A DNA stretch of 64,000 nt, taken from Psychrobacter glacincola (lineage in GTDB: Bacteria; Pseudomonadota; Gammaproteobacteria; Pseudomonadales; Moraxellaceae). How positions within the stretch are numbered: position 1 is the first letter of the stretch; each line of letters opens with the position of its first letter. Below are positions 17,203 to 26,156 of this stretch, piece after piece. The stretch lies in the NCBI RefSeq assembly GCF_904846215.1, contig NZ_CAJGZK010000010.1:1-64000 (forward strand), in the 5' to 3' direction. The translations under genes and the position numbers were made by a program. The notes beneath the pieces were generated by a model. That model saw nothing but the letters and a program-made list of their open reading frames with translations, did no database searches and was not told the DNA's origin.

Positions 17203-18621
17203 ATGACCGCTAGCACCGCAGCAACAACCTTACTTCATAAAGGCAGTGGTTTACAAGTCGTGGTCGGTTTGGGGCAGTCGGGGTTATCGGTCGCGCATTA
17301 TTTGGCTGAGCAAGGCTACCAAGTTGCCATCACTGACAATCAGGAAAATCCCGCGTTAGCAGATAAACTACCTGCTACTATCGATATCAGGCAGTTTGGC
17401 GCGATAGATGCAGAGTTATTACAACAAGCAGCACGAATTATTATCAGCCCTGGTATCTCTCTAGATAATGCTGCGATTGCCGCGGCGCGTGCGGCAAATA
17501 TTCCAGTGGTCAGTGATATTCAGCTATTTTGTGAGGCCTGTACCGTCCCAATCATTGCGATTACGGGCTCAAATGCCAAGAGTACCGTGACCACTCTGGT
17601 TGGACAAATGGCGGCAGATGCAGGTATCAATGTTGGCGTAGGCGGCAATATTGGCGTGCCAGCGCTGAGCCTTTTGAGTAATGATAAAATGGAGCTGGTG
17701 GTTTTAGAGTTATCCAGTTTTCAGTTAGAAACGGTCACCAACTTAGGGGCGCAGGTCGCAACAGTCCTCAATATGTCGCCTGATCACTTAGACCGTCATG
17801 GCGATATGCTCGGCTATCACCAAGCCAAGCATCGTATCTTTCAAGGTGCCAAATCGGTGGTGATTAATCGTGAAGATGCCTTGACCCGACCGTTGGTTTC
17901 AGACAGTTTGCCGCGACTGAGCACCGGTATTCATGCGCCTAATAAAGGGCATTATGGGCTTATTACGGATGCAGCAGGGCAGACTTATTTGGCACGTGGT
18001 ACAGAGCATCTCATATCAGCAGACAAATTAAAGATAAAGGGACGTCATAACCTGCTTAATGCCCAAGCCGCGTTGGCATTGGGTGAGCTTGCTGGTTTGC
18101 CGCTTGAGAGTATGCTTAACACTTTGCAGCAGTTTGCAGGGCTTGAGCATCGTTGCCAATATGTCGCTACAGTCGCTGGCATCGATTACTTTAATGATTC
18201 TAAGGGCACCAATATTGGCTCAACCATGGCGGCTGTTGAAGGTTTAGGTGCCGTTTATGCGCCAAAAGACGGTAAGCTGCTATTAATATTGGGCGGTCAA
18301 GGTAAAGGTCAGCAGTTTGGTGAACTCTCACCTTTTATCAATCAATATGTCAGCCAAGTGCTGTTTATTGGTGAAGACAGTCAGCAGATTGAACAGCATT
18401 TACGCGCCGCAGGTCTCAGTGATGAGGTCAGCCTGCATCAATGTCAGACATTGGAAGGAGCTTTTGCGATGATTGAGCAAGTAACGGCAAGTAGTTTGTC
18501 GCAAGTACAGGCGGTATTATTGTCGCCTGCTTGTGCCAGCTTCGATCAGTTTAATGGGTTTGTCGCTCGCGGCGAGCATTTTAGCCAGCTCGTCAAGCAG
18601 TTAGATGCTGTGTCTCAATAG
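17203..18621 (+). CDS. murD: UDP-N-acetylmuramoylalanine--D-glutamate ligase
   Basis: A 472-residue Mur ligase that adds D-glutamate to UDP-MurNAc-L-alanine in cytoplasmic peptidoglycan synthesis. The N-terminal Rossmann domain starts VVGLGQSGLSVA; the central ATPase domain has the GSNAKSTVTTLVG P-loop (normally GTNGKST, so N-A replaces N-G), then NMSPDHLDRH and GRHNLLNAQAALAL; the C-terminal domain has FNDSKGTN and SPACASFDQFNGF. Length fits the family. A strong ribosome site (AAGGAAAAG) precedes the ATG. FtsW follows after a 396-bp gap that contains a palindromic repeat, whereas in many bacteria the two lie almost together. Confidence 0.95.
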   Translation: MTASTAATTLLHKGSGLQVVVGLGQSGLSVAHYLAEQGYQVAITDNQENPALADKLPATIDIRQFGAIDAELLQQAARIIISPGISLDNAAIAAARAANIPVVSDIQLFCEACTVPIIAITGSNAKSTVTTLVGQMAADAGINVGVGGNIGVPALSLLSNDKMELVVLELSSFQLETVTNLGAQVATVLNMSPDHLDRHGDMLGYHQAKHRIFQGAKSVVINREDALTRPLVSDSLPRLSTGIHAPNKGHYGLITDAAGQTYLARGTEHLISADKLKIKGRHNLLNAQAALALGELAGLPLESMLNTLQQFAGLEHRCQYVATVAGIDYFNDSKGTNIGSTMAAVEGLGAVYAPKDGKLLLILGGQGKGQQFGELSPFINQYVSQVLFIGEDSQQIEQHLRAAGLSDEVSLHQCQTLEGAFAMIEQVTASSLSQVQAVLLSPACASFDQFNGFVARGEHFSQLVKQLDAVSQ

Positions 18622-18625
18622 GCAC

Positions 18626-18769
18626 TATAGTTGGTCCACTTTTAAAGGAGTACAGCACTACTGGGGTTAATTATTCGCAGCCTCTGTCTGCGTAGGCACA
18701 GCAAGCAAGAAAATTAACCCCAGTAGTGCTTGATACTATTTGTATTTCTTTTATTTAGGACTGACTATA
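18626..18769. repeat. Palindromic intergenic element, copy 2
   Basis: A 144-bp element with ends TATAGTTGGTCC and GGACTGACTATA. Inner arms CACTACTGGGGTTAAT and its complement flank the core GCAGCCTCTGTCTGCGTAGG then CACAGCAAGCAAGAA. Copy 4 (41029-41173) is the same subfamily on the opposite strand. Flanking TA dinucleotides are compatible with a TA target duplication. It lies just after the murD stop. Confidence 0.8.
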
Positions 18770-18968
18770 TCATAAGCGGCAAAACCTAAGCGTCTATGTC
18801 GTCATATTCAGTCGTATAAAGCGCCTTGTTACAACATTATGTGACCTGCGCCTTATAATCGTAAAACGGCAAGCGTTTTCTGGATAAATGATTGTTTTGC
18901 CTATAAATTGCTGCTACTGTCAAAGCAAGGTCTGTCTCATCAAATCTATTTTTTAGTTTTTAAACGGT

Positions 18969-18994
18969 GGCGTTGCATAAACGCCGTGTTTTTT
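18969..18994 (+). terminator. Terminator-like hairpin before ftsW
   Basis: GGCGTT and AACGCC with loop GCATA are followed by GTGTTTTTTCG. It lies where an in-frame GTG (18967) could otherwise start ftsW, and supports a start further downstream. Space 18770-18968 holds nothing else I can identify. Confidence 0.5.
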
Positions 18995-19017
18995 CGTTTG
19001 CTAGTGTATATAAAATT

Positions 19018-20214
19018 ATGGCGCTCTCTTCTCTCTCTCGTTCTTCTTCTCAACCTCGGCAACCTAATGGTTCAGATGGCGTTTTGTCTATGCCATCTGC
19101 GCGTGCGATCTTGTTATCAAGCGTTGGCTGTATGTTGGTACTGAGTCTATTAATGGTGGCTTCGGCTTCTATTCCTTTTGCGCTCAGCCGCGGCATGACA
19201 GAACTGCATTTTTTTTATAATCAGCTGCTTTATATGAGTATTGGTTTGGCTGTCGCTGCCATTTCTTATCGGGTTGTGTCCTTAAAAACCTTATATAAAA
19301 CCGAAACCCAATTTATACTCTTAGCTATTACGGGAGCTTTGCTGTTTGCAACCTTATTTAGCACGCCGATTAATGGCTCTAAGCGTTGGCTGAGCTTGGG
19401 AGGTTTTAATTTCCAAGTAGCAGAATTGGCTAAGCTGGTGATGATTATATTTGTCTCAGATTTTGTGGTACGCCGCTCATTTGAGGTTCGTAACGGTTGG
19501 GATGGCTTTTTAAGGATTGCGTTGGTGGTTGGAATGATAACCTTCCTACTCTTAGCACAGCCAGATTTTGGCTCCTTTGTGGTTATTATCGGCATGGTGT
19601 TTGCGATTTTCTATATTGCTGGGGCGCCCTACAAACAGTTTATCGCCTTGGGTGCGGTCGCTGTCGGCGGCGCCGTATTGATGGTTGCGACGGTACAGTA
19701 CCGGTTGGTACGGGTAATGTCGTTTCTGGACCCTTTTGATGATGTGCAAGATACCGATTATCAGCTGGCGCGCAGTTTAATTGCCTTTGGTCGAGGTCAG
19801 TTTACTGGCGTTGGTTACGGTGAAAGTGTGCAGAAACTGTCCCATTTACCAGAAGCGCATACCGATTTTTTATTGGCTATTACGGGTGAAGAGTTGGGTT
19901 TCGTTGGGGTCACGATGATTCTGATACTTGAGGCGTTGATTATTGGTAGTGCAATGCGTATCAGTTATAACGCTCTAAAACGTCGGCAGATGCGCATGAG
20001 CTATACCGCTTTTGGTATTGCGGTGGTGTTTATTGCGCAGACCATTATCAATGCCGCGATGAATATGGGCGCAATTCCGACCAAAGGTTTGACGATGCCT
20101 TTCTTTAGTTATGGCGGCTCATCAATGCTGATTAGCCTAGTGATGGTGGCGGTGCTACTAAAGATTTATAAAGAAAGTCCTGAGATTGAAAAAAGCCAGT
20201 GTCGTTATTATTAA
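19018..20214 (+). CDS. ftsW: Peptidoglycan polymerase and division protein FtsW
   Basis: A SEDS-family integral membrane glycosyltransferase that polymerises septal peptidoglycan with its partner FtsI. About ten transmembrane helices follow a short serine-rich cytoplasmic N-terminus. Diagnostic parts are NGSKRWLSLG at about residue 119-128, DFGSF, and the C-terminal PTKGLTMPFFSYGGSSM signature. I chose the ATG at 19018 (398 residues) because an upstream GTG at 18967 overlaps a terminator-like hairpin. Neither start has a good ribosome site, and the AT-rich TATAAAATT just before the ATG raises the chance of a leaderless or weakly translated message. Its companion murG is not in the window. Confidence 0.92.
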   Translation: MALSSLSRSSSQPRQPNGSDGVLSMPSARAILLSSVGCMLVLSLLMVASASIPFALSRGMTELHFFYNQLLYMSIGLAVAAISYRVVSLKTLYKTETQFILLAITGALLFATLFSTPINGSKRWLSLGGFNFQVAELAKLVMIIFVSDFVVRRSFEVRNGWDGFLRIALVVGMITFLLLAQPDFGSFVVIIGMVFAIFYIAGAPYKQFIALGAVAVGGAVLMVATVQYRLVRVMSFLDPFDDVQDTDYQLARSLIAFGRGQFTGVGYGESVQKLSHLPEAHTDFLLAITGEELGFVGVTMILILEALIIGSAMRISYNALKRRQMRMSYTAFGIAVVFIAQTIINAAMNMGAIPTKGLTMPFFSYGGSSMLISLVMVAVLLKIYKESPEIEKSQCRYY

Positions 20215-20235
20215 GTGGCATTTTTGATTGAGCAA

Positions 20236-20262
20236 AGCGTCGCTCGTAGCGGCGTTTTTTTG
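20236..20262. terminator. Intrinsic terminator after ftsW
   Basis: GCGTCGCT pairs with AGCGGCGT (two G-U pairs) and is followed by T7 on the plus strand. It sits between convergent ftsW and gluQ. Confidence 0.65.
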
Positions 20263-20272
20263 TTATGTGGTT

Positions 20273-21298
20273 TTATTCTACAGTAGGCATATTTAAAGAC
20301 TGTTTACCTTGTAATGGCGCGTTATCCCATTGGGCAATCGCTTGATTGAGCATACGATCCGGCGAGTCATGCTCGACTGGCAATTGCCCTAATAGCTGTA
20401 ATGCATAGGCAAGTAATTTACTTGGGTGGCGAGTGTCGATAGGCTGGGCAAGATTTTGCTTAGAGAGTTTTTGACCATCTTGATTACATATCAAGGGCAG
20501 ATGATACCAATGATCGATAGTCGGTAAGCGTGCCGCTTGCATGATACTGATTTGAGCCGTCGTCATCGGTAAGATGTCCAAACCACGCATGATATGAGTG
20601 ACGTGTTGTAGTCCGTCATCAAGACTTGCCGCCAAAATATAATTAATCATACCATCTTGACGCCGAGCCACCATGTCCCCTAAGGTTTGTTGCGGATTAT
20701 CCCACTGTATGCCCTGAATACCATCATTAAATCCAATACAATAATCTGGCAGCTGAATACGCAGCTTATGTTGCGTCGGACTTAAATCCGCCTCAATACA
20801 AAAACGTGGGTAGCGCTGCCTATTAGGTTGTAGGTCGCTATCCACTTTTTTATCATCGTTAATGGAAAAGTCAGTTGATATGTTTGCATCATTAAGCGCT
20901 GTCTGCTCTTGCTGTGTCCAATAATGCTCTAAACGCTTACGTGAGCACTGACAGCCATAAGTCAAGGGACTTAAGATTGAAGAGACATAATCATTATAAA
21001 TATCAATGCGCTCAGACTGAAAAATAACATCGTCATCCCAGTTGAGACCGAGCGCCTCTAAATCTATCAAAATTTGCTCAGTGAACTGTCTGTCGCAACG
21101 TTCGGTGTCCGTATCTTCGATACGTAATAACCATTTGCCACCGATGGATTTAATATGACAAAAGCTGGCAAGCGCTGTCGTTAATGAGCCAAGATGAAGC
21201 TCACCTGTGGGTGAAGGCGCAAAACGACCAATAGGCTTGGGCAATGTCGTATTTATTGGCATAGGTTTTTCTGATTTAGAGGGGTTAGATGTTTTCAA
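20273..21298 (-). CDS. gluQ: Glutamyl-Q tRNA(Asp) synthetase
   Basis: A 341-residue truncated glutamyl-tRNA synthetase that charges glutamate onto queuosine-34 of tRNA(Asp). It has the class I HIGH-like motif ([12 protein letters not shown], residues 29-40), the zinc-binding cysteines CQC and RYPRFC, and a KLSKQ version of KMSKS, but no anticodon-binding domain. It is longer than typical because of an insertion of about 25 residues between the zinc cysteines. A start at the internal MPINTT (12 residues later) is also possible. It lies downstream of dksA with a terminator between, the arrangement known from Enterobacteria. Confidence 0.9.
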   Translation of the reverse strand: MKTSNPSKSEKPMPINTTLPKPIGRFAPSPTGELHLGSLTTALASFCHIKSIGGKWLLRIEDTDTERCDRQFTEQILIDLEALGLNWDDDVIFQSERIDIYNDYVSSILSPLTYGCQCSRKRLEHYWTQQEQTALNDANISTDFSINDDKKVDSDLQPNRQRYPRFCIEADLSPTQHKLRIQLPDYCIGFNDGIQGIQWDNPQQTLGDMVARRQDGMINYILAASLDDGLQHVTHIMRGLDILPMTTAQISIMQAARLPTIDHWYHLPLICNQDGQKLSKQNLAQPIDTRHPSKLLAYALQLLGQLPVEHDSPDRMLNQAIAQWDNAPLQGKQSLNMPTVE

Positions 21299-21426
21299 AA
21301 TAGCCAGCTATTGTAAAATGACCAGAGAGACAAATAGAATAAACAATCTCATTATAAAAAGATATTTAACATATGCACATATTTTGTTGGTCACTTATCA
21401 ACCCGCGCACAGCCTATTGATGAAAC

Positions 21427-21454
21427 GAAAAGAGCGACCAATCAATGGTCGCTC
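21427..21454 (-). terminator. Intrinsic terminator between dksA and gluQ
   Basis: GAGCGACC and GGTCGCTC with a seven-base loop are followed on the minus strand by TTTTCG. It would limit read-through from dksA into gluQ, as described for the same gene pair in Shigella. Confidence 0.8.
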
Positions 21455-21526
21455 GCATTTATTCTCATAATCGTTTAAGAGGGATTGAGTTCGCTATAGG
21501 CGTTCATTTATCAAACCTAAGCGCGT

Positions 21527-21967
21527 TTAGGTATGACCTTGATTTTGGCGCTCTTTAATCTCAGACAAGGTTTTGCAGTCGATGCACTGGGTCGCCGTTG
21601 GGCGTGCTTCGAGACGACGCAAGCCAATCTCTACGCCACAAGTCTCGCAAAAACCATAATCATCATTTTCGATTTCTGAAATAGACTTGTCGATTTTGCG
21701 AATAAGCTTGCGTTCGCGATCACGCGTACGCAAAGTCAAAGCAAACTCTTCTTCTTGGGTCGCCCGATCATTGATATCTGGCATAGCGCTCGACTCATCT
21801 TGAATATAAGTCTTGGTGCGATCGGCTTCACCGATAAGCTGATGCTTCCAGTCTAATAACATCGCCTTAAAGTGCGCTAACTGCTCATCAGACATATATT
21901 CTTCGTCTTTGGCAGGTACATAAGGCGTAAACTTAACATCACTTGGATTCGTGGTCAGGGTGCTCAT
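21527..21967 (-). CDS. dksA: RNA polymerase-binding transcription factor DksA
   Basis: A 146-residue regulator that enters the RNA polymerase secondary channel and works with ppGpp in the stringent response. The coiled-coil tip motif is intact (PDINDRA, D-x2-D-x-A). The C-terminal zinc finger has all four cysteines (CETC and CIDC). Length is close to E. coli DksA (151). It lies upstream of gluQ on the same strand. Confidence 0.96.
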   Translation of the reverse strand: MSTLTTNPSDVKFTPYVPAKDEEYMSDEQLAHFKAMLLDWKHQLIGEADRTKTYIQDESSAMPDINDRATQEEEFALTLRTRDRERKLIRKIDKSISEIENDDYGFCETCGVEIGLRRLEARPTATQCIDCKTLSEIKERQNQGHT

Positions 21968-22490
21968 ATGGGTATCCTACTTTTTCAAATTAATTCAATA
22001 AAACGCACTGTCAAAAGACCAGACGTTATCAATTTACCAAACGCTATAAATTTTCCCTTTATAAAACATTTTACCACTCAGTAATACAGCTGATCTGATT
22101 AGGATGGTTATCTTGATATGCCGATATTGATATGTCAATGGTCAAGTATATTGTCATAAATGTTTTTATTTAAATGGTCATGCCAAAATAAAATAATAAA
22201 TCACTGACTGTGAACACTTAAACTGTGGTCGATGTAGCCATCCTAGCTTTTATAATATGGCCTAATTATATATTAGACTGTTGTCATTTTTATCACTATT
22301 TGTCGTGTGTAATACTGTCTTTAAAACACGGCTCTCAAGACAAAGATGCGATTGGTTATAATGATATAAACCTGTACTGTGCCAGCCATTCTAGAATGAA
22401 TCAAGCAAAATCAGTGAGTAATATAACCGCCAAGCTCAAAGTAACATCATAGCCAAATAAGTAACTGATTCTAGTCAATAAAACTGGTCA
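21968..22490. other. Intergenic region upstream of dksA
   Basis: About 520 bp, strongly AT-rich toward 22080-22300, with no convincing gene. It should contain the dksA promoter (minus strand) and the 3' end of the phosphodiesterase transcript. I see no hairpin with a T run or other structured element. Confidence 0.4.
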
Positions 22491-23330
22491 TCAAGTATCT
22501 AGTCTTTCAACCCAGCTTGCAACCTTTCCATTGTTGGCTAATTGCAACCAACGATATCCTGGTCGCAATTTTTTATCATAGGCAAAATTGTCTTCAAATG
22601 GCTTGAATTGATAGCAAGTAGAAGGGGTGCTATACACAGTAACGCCTTGATGATGGCGTGTTTGCTCTTGATGAGTATGCCCATTGATAATCACGCTCAG
22701 ATGAGCGAAGGGCGCAATGTGCTGCCAAAATTCCTCTGCATTTTCTGCCATGTGGTTATCAATCCATTCAGAATCTACGGGCAATATATGATGATGAAGT
22801 GCAATGAGCGCCGGCTTAGCACAAGATGCTAGCTGTGCACATACCCAATCAATGTCGGTCGCCGTAATCTTGCCTTCTACCTTGCCAGTAATCGATGAGT
22901 CGAGTAGAAGCATCTGCCAATGCTCAGATTCAATCAGATGACAACTAAGCAGACGTGGGTCAGCAGCGCGAGCAATCAGTGTCCGTTGGTAAAAAGGTAA
23001 ATCCTCATCCGTCTCATCCGTCACATCATGATTGCCAGCGATACAGACAAAAGCAATGCCCGTCTTCTGCAATACTGTAAAAATATGGTCATAGATAGCA
23101 GGCTCTACTTTATTAACCAAATCGCCTGTCACAATAATCAAATCACACCGTATCTCTTTGCTTAATGCTTGCTTGATAATCGCCTCAAAACTGTATTGGC
23201 AAACGGCGACTTCGCTACTGATTTCATCAGCAGAAGCTGGCACATGTGATGATAAATGCAAATCAGTGATTTGTAATATATTTACCTGTCCGTCTGGCGT
23301 GCTGACGGTACTCACAGGATAGCTAGGCAT
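22491..23330 (-). CDS. cpdA: Metallophosphoesterase, CpdA-like 3',5'-cAMP phosphodiesterase
   Basis: A 279-residue calcineurin-like phosphoesterase with the full metal-site series: TDLHL (D and H), TGDLV, AGNHD, LHHH and NGHTH. This order and length fit class III cAMP phosphodiesterase CpdA, which hydrolyses cAMP to AMP. I chose the start at 23330 because AGGAC lies eight bases before it; an upstream in-frame ATG at 23399 adds a hydrophobic stretch with no ribosome site. The cAMP assignment rests on family resemblance. It is followed leftward by non-coding DNA and preceded by a 350-bp gap before znuB. Confidence 0.8.
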   Translation of the reverse strand: MPSYPVSTVSTPDGQVNILQITDLHLSSHVPASADEISSEVAVCQYSFEAIIKQALSKEIRCDLIIVTGDLVNKVEPAIYDHIFTVLQKTGIAFVCIAGNHDVTDETDEDLPFYQRTLIARAADPRLLSCHLIESEHWQMLLLDSSITGKVEGKITATDIDWVCAQLASCAKPALIALHHHILPVDSEWIDNHMAENAEEFWQHIAPFAHLSVIINGHTHQEQTRHHQGVTVYSTPSTCYQFKPFEDNFAYDKKLRPGYRWLQLANNGKVASWVERLDT

Positions 23331-23682
23331 TGAATTTTGTCCTCTATCGCAGAAAAACAATGAACGTTTTTGAGATATCAAGATGATTAAATGCGTCATG
23401 ACAGGTCAGCAATTACAGCTCACCTGACTTTCCAGCGTCGTTTTTGTAGAGGGCGCCTTAGACTAATAAGAGGGGCATCCCCTCCTGCATAAAGCGCTGT
23501 TAGATATAATTGGTATATTTTTAGAGATGTTTAACTATACTATTGATAGCACTAGTGAAATTTTACAACATTAAGCGTATGAAAGCTCTAGCAATTTTAA
23601 TGAAATAAAGTTCTATAAGGGAGAGAAAAATAGCCATCATATTACTGATAGCTATAACGTGTTATGGAAAATTGTCTGCCTT

Positions 23683-24516
23683 CTAACGACGTGACGCCCA
23701 AAACTTTGCCAATATGGATTTCGATGTGGTCAATTTTGAGATAATTAAGGCAATAAAAAATAAACTGGCTAAGATTAAGACGATAGAGAGTCCTGTTTGT
23801 ATATCTAGCCAGACACTGCCCCATACACCAAGTGTCACACCGAGTTGAGCAACGATCAGCGCGATGATGACCATTCGTTTTGGCGACGTTGAATATAGAC
23901 GTGCCGTGAGTGCCGGTAATACCAGCAAGCCACTGATCAATAAGCTACCCACTGCTTGCAAGGCAATCGCACAGAATCCTGCCAATACGCCCATAAAAAA
24001 CAGTCGTTGGCGTGTGGGATTAATGCCTTGAATACGGGCTAACGCTTCATGCGTCGCCAGTTTAATTTGCGCGGGCCAAATATAGGCCAATAATCCTAAC
24101 CCGATCAGCACACTACCCGCCAATAACGGTAAATCTGCCCACCCAAGCTCAAGTAAGTTACCAAATAAGAATCCTAATACATTGGCTTGCTGATTGGTAA
24201 GCTGAGTCAATGCTAATAGTCCCAAACACAGCAAGGATACCGCAACCACTGCCAGTACCGCATCGGCAGGAAGCCGTTCATCATCAATGAGTACCAGTCC
24301 AAACACCACTATGATGCTAACCAAAGCGATACCAATGCCCATTGGCAACTGCCACCAGACCGCTAAGGCGACGCCAAGTAGCGTCCCATGTGCCAGAGCA
24401 TCCGAAAAAAATGCCATGCGTCGCCACAGTACAAGACAACCTAAGGGCGCAGATAGCAGGGACAAAATACTGCCAGCAATCCAAGCAGGGGCAATGATAG
24501 CTAACCAAGCGGTCAT
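23683..24516 (-). CDS. znuB: Zinc ABC transporter permease
   Basis: A 277-residue inner-membrane permease of the ABC-3 family with about eight helices. Conserved parts include the N-terminal GCLVLWRRMAFFSDALAHGTLLG segment and LLSGLLVLPALTARLYS in the second half. It pumps zinc with ATPase ZnuC and binding protein ZnuA. It is the last gene of zur-znuC-znuB, 87 bp after znuC. The gap 23331-23682 shows no gene. Confidence 0.92.
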   Translation of the reverse strand: MTAWLAIIAPAWIAGSILSLLSAPLGCLVLWRRMAFFSDALAHGTLLGVALAVWWQLPMGIGIALVSIIVVFGLVLIDDERLPADAVLAVVAVSLLCLGLLALTQLTNQQANVLGFLFGNLLELGWADLPLLAGSVLIGLGLLAYIWPAQIKLATHEALARIQGINPTRQRLFFMGVLAGFCAIALQAVGSLLISGLLVLPALTARLYSTSPKRMVIIALIVAQLGVTLGVWGSVWLDIQTGLSIVLILASLFFIALIISKLTTSKSILAKFWASRR

Positions 24517-24603
24517 AACAGATATCCGTTGAAAATTTTAGGGAGGGTACAGTGAGTAACAAACATATTATAAAATGTCAGGCTCATATGAATGTTCAAG
24601 TAT

Positions 24604-25401
24604 TTACCTATATAGATCGCTTACTGCGTGATGTTCACAGGCGTGTGGCTGATGAACATAAGGCTGCTCATAATGATGGCCGAATAGCTTTTGAAATTCA
24701 CTGCTAATCGCAAGCTCGCTCGGTTGACCCTCACAGCAAATATGCTTATTGAGACAAATCACCCGTCGACTGCCTTTCATCACCCAATGCAAGTCATGCG
24801 ACACGACTAACATGGCGCAGCGTAAAAAGTCTGGTAATTCATCAATGAACTGATATAGCCAAAGCTCCGTATCAGGATCCAAGCCTTGCATCGGTTCATC
24901 TAAAATTAGTAAGTTAGGTTTGTCTAACAAGGCGCGTGCCAACAGTACCCGCTGAGTCTCACCGCCGGATAAATGCAACATTTGCCGCGGTAATAAGTGG
25001 TTTAAAGACAAGTTATCAAAAATGAATTGCCGCTGCTCATCATTCAAGCGTCGTTTGTCAGCTTGCGCCAATAAATCGCAGACTCGTAATGGCAAGATTG
25101 GTGGCACGGCAAAACGCTGCGGGACATAACCAAGTTGCAACGGTCCATGAGCAGTAATTTGACCCTCAGTAGGGGTAATAAGCCCCAAAATAAGCTTCAC
25201 CAACGTTGACTTGCCCGCACCATTAGGGCCAATGAGACTTACGGTTTCATTAATCGCCATATCGATATTAATATGCGATACCAAACGTTGTTGGCCAATA
25301 TGGTAACTGACATCGCTCAAAGTCAGTAATGGCTTTCCATTGTCTGTGCTGACTCTTTGCTTAGAGGGTGGTCGAGTAGAGGGTGATACTAATTGGTTCA
25401 T
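24604..25401 (-). CDS. znuC: Zinc ABC transporter ATP-binding protein
   Basis: A 265-residue ABC ATPase with Walker A GPNGAGKSTLVKLI (about 58-71), Q-loop VPQRF, signature LSGGETQRVLLARALL, Walker B LLILDEPMQGLD and the H-loop VSHDLHWV. The histidine-rich tail (HHYEQPYVHQPHACEHHAV) is common in ZnuC and may bind zinc. It lies between zur and znuB on the same strand. Confidence 0.95.
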   Translation of the reverse strand: MNQLVSPSTRPPSKQRVSTDNGKPLLTLSDVSYHIGQQRLVSHINIDMAINETVSLIGPNGAGKSTLVKLILGLITPTEGQITAHGPLQLGYVPQRFAVPPILPLRVCDLLAQADKRRLNDEQRQFIFDNLSLNHLLPRQMLHLSGGETQRVLLARALLDKPNLLILDEPMQGLDPDTELWLYQFIDELPDFLRCAMLVVSHDLHWVMKGSRRVICLNKHICCEGQPSELAISSEFQKLFGHHYEQPYVHQPHACEHHAVSDLYR

Positions 25402-25456
25402 GAGTTGGCAGCTAATAGTTTAAAAATTAATGAATAGAAGAATATTTCGCAGCGCT

Positions 25457-26038
25457 TTATCGGCAAGCTTGGCAGCGCCCTCTAAGCTCAATGACACTAC
25501 GGGCAACCGTAAAACCAATGTCTTTTTCAGCAAAACTGATCATCTCTTGGACCGGTAAACTGCTACATTCTTGTACGCGCTGGCATTGATCACAAATTAA
25601 GAACGCCGCCGTATGCTGAGCCCGTGGGTGACAACAAGGAACATAGGCATTAATAGAGGTCAGCTGATGAATCAGGCCTTCGCTTAACAAGAACTCTAAA
25701 CTGCGATAAACGGTCGGCGGCGCCACATTTTTTGCGCCATCAATCTCATTATCACTGTCTAATAAACGTGCTTGCTGTAATTGAGTGATGAGATCATAAG
25801 CGCCAACAGGCTTATTGGCTTGTAATACCAGCATATATATCTGTTCACGTAAGGGCGTAAAACGTACGCCATGTGTACGACACTGCTCTTTGGCTGCTGC
25901 CAGCCGCTCGGCCACGTCATGTTGCGTAAAGTCTTGCACCTCGTGAACATGACTGTCATACAACTGTCTGCCGTGTGGGCAATTATCGTCTACAGGGCCA
26001 CTGGCCGATGACTGACAGGCTGATGAAATAGTGGACAT
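25457..26038 (-). CDS. zur: Zinc uptake regulator Zur (Fur family)
   Basis: A 193-residue Fur-family repressor with an unusually long, cysteine/histidine-rich N-terminus (about 40 residues) before the winged-helix domain (GVRFTPLREQIYMLVL, then PPTVYRSLEFLLSEGLIHQL). The C-terminal domain has CDQC and CQAC zinc pairs. With zinc bound it represses zinc uptake genes. It is divergent from znuA and first in zur-znuC-znuB, with a Zur-box candidate between the two divergent starts, so it probably represses itself as well. Confidence 0.93.
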   Translation of the reverse strand: MSTISSACQSSASGPVDDNCPHGRQLYDSHVHEVQDFTQHDVAERLAAAKEQCRTHGVRFTPLREQIYMLVLQANKPVGAYDLITQLQQARLLDSDNEIDGAKNVAPPTVYRSLEFLLSEGLIHQLTSINAYVPCCHPRAQHTAAFLICDQCQRVQECSSLPVQEMISFAEKDIGFTVARSVIELRGRCQACR

Positions 26039-26074
26039 CGTACAAGCTCCGAAAAATAAATTAGCACTTTTAAT

Positions 26075-26089
26075 TGTTATAGTATAACA
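26075..26089. promoter_or_regulatory. Zur box between zur and znuA
   Basis: TGTTATAGTATAACA is a perfect 15-bp palindrome in the 118-bp divergent promoter region and matches the proteobacterial Zur consensus (GTTATA-N-TATAAC). One site can serve both directions. Confidence 0.85.
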
Positions 26090-26156
26090 TAATGAAAATT
26101 AGAAAGAACGTATCTTCTATTATTTTCATTTATTCGATTAACAGGATTGCCTGAAC

